NCBI RefSeq assembly: GCF_000208745.1
Contig: NC_030856.1
Span: 1,471,659 to 1,535,658 of the forward strand
DNA: 64,000 bases
Direction: 5' to 3'
DNA from: Theobroma cacao
Taxonomy: Eukaryota > Streptophyta > Magnoliopsida > Malvales > Malvaceae
The notes beneath the pieces were generated by a model. That model ran no database searches. It had not been told where the DNA came from and worked only from the letters and a program-made list of their open reading frames with translations. This document shows positions 59,402 through 64,000 of this stretch, in pieces (within the stretch, counting starts at the first letter, position 1; every line of letters begins with the position of its first letter). The translations under genes were made by a program, and so were the position numbers.

Positions 59402-60612
59402 CTGTACCAGGAGAAGCAGTTAATAGACGTTAACACAAATTATTTTTGCATCTTGACGTACTCATGAAAAGCCAAACCAGGAATAGAGAACTATATAAAT
59501 ATACCTTATTGACCAGCTAGAAACAGCAGTTTACAAGACTAAATGACATAAACACCTGACAGCAAAAGTCACAAACAATGGTAAATCATCAAGTTAGGAG
59601 TAATTTCAAGAATTTTAGCAACAAAAAAATTCATGGCAAAATTTTTATTTAAAATGATATAAAAGAACCTCAAAGGTACAATTAAACAATGTATGATGCA
59701 ACTATGGCATTTAGCAAACAAAACTAGATTAACCCCAGTATAAACTTTTTGTCTTTTGGAAATTGCAATAAGCTGACTAACAGCAAGTAGTATTTAATTC
59801 AGATCATACTAAAAATGAAGTTAAAAGAACAGAGTTAATCAGTCATATATATTGCACCAAAGTGCAGTTGATCAAGCAATTGAACTTGCAGAAAATTTGG
59901 TTTCTCAAACACTGAAATTTACAAGGGGGGTAAAAATGAATCTTGAATAACTTATTGCAAGAACAAACAGAAAAAGTACCCTTGAATGTCTACTTCAAGA
60001 ACCAAGAAAAATGAATCTTGCATATCTGATTGGAATTTACAAGGAAAAGACACATGCATCTTACTTCAAGAATCAATTAAAACTAAATAACCTTCAAATG
60101 AGCTTTTTTTTTTTAATGGAATACCCCTCCAAATAAGCTTAATAGAGATACCAGCTCGATCTATTGAGCTTACAAAAATTATTAAAAATATGAAACTCCC
60201 TGGCCAAACCATCAGCATTAAAAAAAAAAAAAAAAACAGGAAGTTTAACTTCTTCATCTCCACATTCCTCAGCAACCAAAGAAACACTTACTTTGATTCA
60301 CTAAACCAAACAATCAGCTTGAACAAAAAATAAAACAAAACTTCCCCAACTTGACTTCTTTCTCAAAATTCACTTAACAATCAATCACCAAAAACCAAAC
60401 CTCAAAAATCTTCATTTTCCACCTAAAACCACACACATTCACAAACCAAACTACAAGAACAACTCTAGAACACTCCAGATCTCTCTTAAAGCCAACTACA
60501 ACCCAATAAACAAAAACCCCAAACTTCATTTACATCGAGATCAAAGCAACAAGAAAAGAAAATGGCTGAAAATACAGCAAGGACAACAAACAAACAAAAA
60601 ACTAAGGCATAC
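59402..60612 (-). other. Probable MAP65-1 5' leader intron
   Basis: Upstream of the MAP65-1 ATG, the minus strand reads a CAG acceptor about 25 bases before the start codon. Some 1.2 kb further out is a GATCTGG|GTATGCC donor at 60612, next to a CT-rich leader (60613-60720). There is no other coding content in between. Long leader introns are common in plant cytoskeletal genes. Confidence 0.45.
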
Positions 60613-60729
60613 CCAGATCTTCCTTTAACCAAAGATTTCTGGGTTATTTCTCTTCAGATCTAAAGCTTTGACGTTTGCAGAGAGAGTGAGTCTGTGTGAG
60701 AGTGAGAGAAGCTCTAGTTTAGAGATACC

Positions 60730-62595
60730 AGAGACAGGGGAGTGGAAATGGAGGGTGTGGGTCCCATTCATATATCTAATTGTCCTGACAAATTCTTCTG
60801 ATGGATAAGTACCCGTGTCTTTTGGGGTTATTTACGAAGATGACACTGTCAGTATCTAGCACTTTGGAATTTACCTTTTTGTCCCTGTATTACTTTTGGG
60901 TAAAAAAAAAAGAAATTTTTTGGTTTGTTAATCCAATAAGTAATTTTATGAAACCAACCAATACGCCGTGACAAGTGTGCGATATATTAAGAATCTTTTT
61001 TAAATATTTTTAAGTCAAATCTAATTATTAGATTTTATTTTTTTAAAAGCATTATTATATCTTATTATAAAACCAAAAACATAATTAAACTGAATGTAAT
61101 AAAATCATAAGGATTAATGAAAAAAATTACTTTGTTACTTGATCTGATATTTGTATTTAATTCTCAAACTAATGAAAATAATAAGAAAAAAGTTTTCAAG
61201 ACTAGGGTGATTGGATGATAATAATGGGTAAAACTTAAATTAAACAATGTTATCCTTATTTAATTAATTGCTAAATAAATGTTGTTAGTTCTATCATAAA
61301 TAATCAATGAAAATAATTGTAAAGTATGACATAAAATAATAATTAAAAGAAATTCATCAACCACTACAATTAAGGGTTGTTTCAATATCAACGACACTCA
61401 CATTTACACTAGCTTTCATCTAAAAATAAAAATTATTATACTTAAAAAAAATTTAAATTATTTTAAAAAATTAATAAATTTTTTATTATATTTTTTATTT
61501 TATATTTATATAATATTTATATAAAAATAAAAATATTAAATAATCATATTATTATATTATATTATCATTCATTATAATATAATCGTATCTTACTTATCAT
61601 ATAATAATAAGTATAATATAATTCGATGATAAAAATTTATACTTGTGGATTATTAAAAGATCAAGTCAAATTAGATGAGAGTGGCATGTTGGTAATTAAC
61701 TTGAAGAAAGAGGGATAAAAGGATGATGATAGTGTGAAGGAGGGGAAGGGGACAGGCTAAGGGCACAGGTCATGGGTCAGTGTTAGGTGGCATCAAGAAT
61801 CAAACAAGTCTCAGTCTTGCAAAAATCTTAAAGCATCATTGGCATGCAAATAGGTGTTGGCAATTATTAGGACCTCACCTAGTTAGTTCTTAGATATTGC
61901 TATCATAATTATCATAAACTATATAGTATTTCTATATTTTAATTATCACTTTGTTTTATTGGTAGTTAGATTTTGCCTCATAAACATATAATTTTCTTTT
62001 TTTTTTCTTTTTGGGTTTGTTTAGCCCTCTCCACTGCCTTCTCATATTTAATGTCTTATTTTTTAGCTTAAAATAAGGTTATAAGGATCATGAGATTCAA
62101 TTTTCAACATCACTTGATCTTGACCACTAGGTCAAGAAAGGTATAGATTCCAAAAATCAATGTTTTTCATATTGATTTTATGAGTAATAATAGCATTAAA
62201 AATTACAATGAAAAATAACTACGCATCTCCAAATTTATTATAACAAATTTGATTTAGGATTGTACATTTCTCAAATATGTTATTAAAAATATTTTGGGTA
62301 ACACTTTTTGTATATTTTTTACAAATTTTTTTTTTTGTAAATTTGATTGCATTATACAAATTTAAATAGTTTCAACAGTTGCACCATACAAGATTTGGTT
62401 ATATAAAAAGATATATTGTCTAAAAAATGTAAATTCATGAATTATTTAAGTTTGGACTTTCTAATAATTGATATATTACCTCTAAATCTCTTCAAAGAGA
62501 CCTCTTGATTGGACCTTTTAATTCATAGCTATCTTTAGACTATTCACAAGTTAAATCAACACAATAAATTATTTTATTAAAATATTTTTAGGAAG

Positions 62596-62643
<48 letters not shown>

Positions 62644-63870
62644 TTAGGTAAGATAATGGCATCATAGTTCACAATCAAATGCACTAAGTGAAAATGAAAA
62701 AAGGTAGATCTACTCTTATCCTTATGGGTGACAAAAGCCCAAAATGAAACTTCTATTACAAATTTTTTTTTTGGACCAAATGGGCAATTAGCAAAATGTA
62801 ATCTAATTAAAAATAACATAAGGTTTGGATAATTAAATATATGTATTTGTCATATGAAATGTGTTGGCTATGTTTCCTTTATGCATGTGAATTAAGAATG
62901 GGTATCTCTTTTTTGGGTCATTATTTCATTGTGTATAAAGGTAATAAATAGTAAAATTATTAATTTATTATTATTCTAGTACCCTTTTAAAAAGTTGAAA
63001 TACCTCAAAAACACTTTTTGGTGCCCAAAGAATATGCATGGAGAAATGTCATAGAGACAAAAAAAAAAAAGGAAAATGGAAGTGGGACATCAAGTCACTA
63101 GTTATAGTCTCAATGAAATTAAAAAATTGGGCCACTTTAGAGGTTAAAAATGGGGAAAAAAGATTAATTATTCATTGGGTTTGGGTTGGATTGAACAAAA
63201 TCCTTATAATTAATTTAATTTAAAGGCAAAATAAAGGTTGGACTAGGTATTTGGATATTTTTCCCTAATGATTGACTCAACCATGGTGGGAGATGGCTGT
63301 CAGAGCAATGAGAAGAAGACAAGTAGGGCTTGCTTCATGTGGCCTAGACAGAGATTAGTTATAGGGGCTTTTTTGTTTTTTTGGGTGTATTGAACAAGCC
63401 AAGGCCGCCCCCCCATCACATGATTTTTGTCCTTATTTTACCTTTATTCAAATTACAAAAATCTCAAATTAAAATATAAAAGAAGAAGGGAACACAAGAA
63501 AATTATTTTTGAAAAAGTGAAAATTAATCTAATAAATCGAGGCCACGTTGTTCACAGCACTTAAGGATAAGTTAAGGTATTCTAGTCAATTTTAAACTCT
63601 CAAACATTTTTTTGAGAATACGATCTAGTCAATATCTAATTTTTATGAATTATGTTCTCATGTTATAATAAAAAAGTCATGGAATACCGACCTTTAACGT
63701 TAATTCACCGTGATACATGGTGGTATGTAATTAATTCCATAAATTTTTGATACAAAGGATCTAGGATTTAAAATTTTCACTAACATCAAAAATAAAATTG
63801 AAGTCAAATTATGATAAATTTATGCATATTTATACATATAAATGTATATAAATGGCATATTACTTTTTTT
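60730..63870. other. AT-rich intergenic DNA
   Basis: No gene recognised. It holds the MAP65-1 promoter side near 60.7-61.0 kb, long AT-rich stretches (61.4-61.6 kb), a TA microsatellite at 62597-62640, and short ORFs without motifs. Confidence 0.5.
62597..62640. repeat. (TA)n microsatellite
   Basis: About 22 uninterrupted TA units. Confidence 0.95.
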
Positions 63871-63871
63871 T

Positions 63872-64000
63872 TGAATTATTTAAAAAATTAAATAAAATTT
63901 TATTTTTTTTATTTTGTTTAATCAGACTCTTTTACTTTTATTTTGAGTCAAATAAGTTTTTATAACCAATAGTTGATTAATTGTTATTAATCAAACTATT
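63872..64000. mobile_element. Fold-back (MITE-like) element, copy 4, cut by the window edge
   Basis: The last 129 bases match the left arm of the fold-back family at 5952, 9902 and 18342 (TTTAATCAGACTCTTTTACT then GAGTCAAATAAG). This copy is not next to a PLATZ fragment, so it shows the element moving independently of the segmental duplication. Confidence 0.55.

Noticed and set aside
1..64000. CRISPR arrays, bacterial operons, rRNA or tRNA genes
   Set aside because: No regularly spaced repeats or bacterial features were seen; tRNA signatures were looked for by eye only and none was convincing.

Overview
The window looks like nuclear DNA of a eudicot plant, probably a rosid, though I cannot name the species. 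Genes are split by GT-AG introns, intergenic DNA is AT-rich, and the products are plant families (PLATZ, SABATH methyltransferase, LIP5, MAP65, PPX-type PP4). No CRISPR array, operon or rRNA gene was seen, and no tRNA was recognised by eye. Three single N bases (8025, 32323, 46530) may mark assembly joins.

Left third (1 to about 28 kb): a repeat-rich accessory region made of diverged segmental duplications. The duplicated block carries a tiny B3-like gene (93 or 94 codons, minus strand), a three-exon PLATZ zinc-finger gene and a fold-back element. Most copies are broken. The best surviving copies are B3-like ORFs at 449-730, 11552-11836 and 20816-21100, and a PLATZ gene at 25957-26700. Among them lie decayed pieces of unrelated genes: a WDR5a-like fragment (4821-5129), a TFIIIC subunit 6-like processed pseudogene (13215-13604), a casein kinase I-like tail (15533-16125) and an F-box/DUF295 pseudogene (26882-28095). 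Two insertions can be dated against an empty paralogous site inside this same window: a 2.05 kb Helitron-like element (2001-4050), and a SMAP1-like gene (19735-19917) that has the hallmarks of an intact LINE-type retrocopy.

Right two thirds (28.8 to 60.7 kb): conventional single-copy genes with intact exon structures. In order they are PP4 catalytic subunit PPX (+), a BPI/LBP-like lipid-binding protein (+), a PHD-finger/BAH-like protein (+), the IAA methyltransferase IAMT1 (+), a 182-codon unknown (-), LIP5/VTA1 (-) and MAP65-1 (-). From memory of Arabidopsis, PPX2, IAMT1 and MAP65-1 cluster at At5g55260 to At5g55230, and PPX1, LIP5 and MAP65-2 at At4g26720 to At4g26760. The window therefore seems to keep a conserved gene order. 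The BPI and PHD pair resembles At3g20270/At3g20280. These genes work in separate processes (phosphatase signalling, auxin methylation, ESCRT disassembly, microtubule bundling); their adjacency is syntenic rather than functional.

From 60.7 kb to the end is AT-rich DNA with simple repeats and one more partial fold-back element running off the edge.
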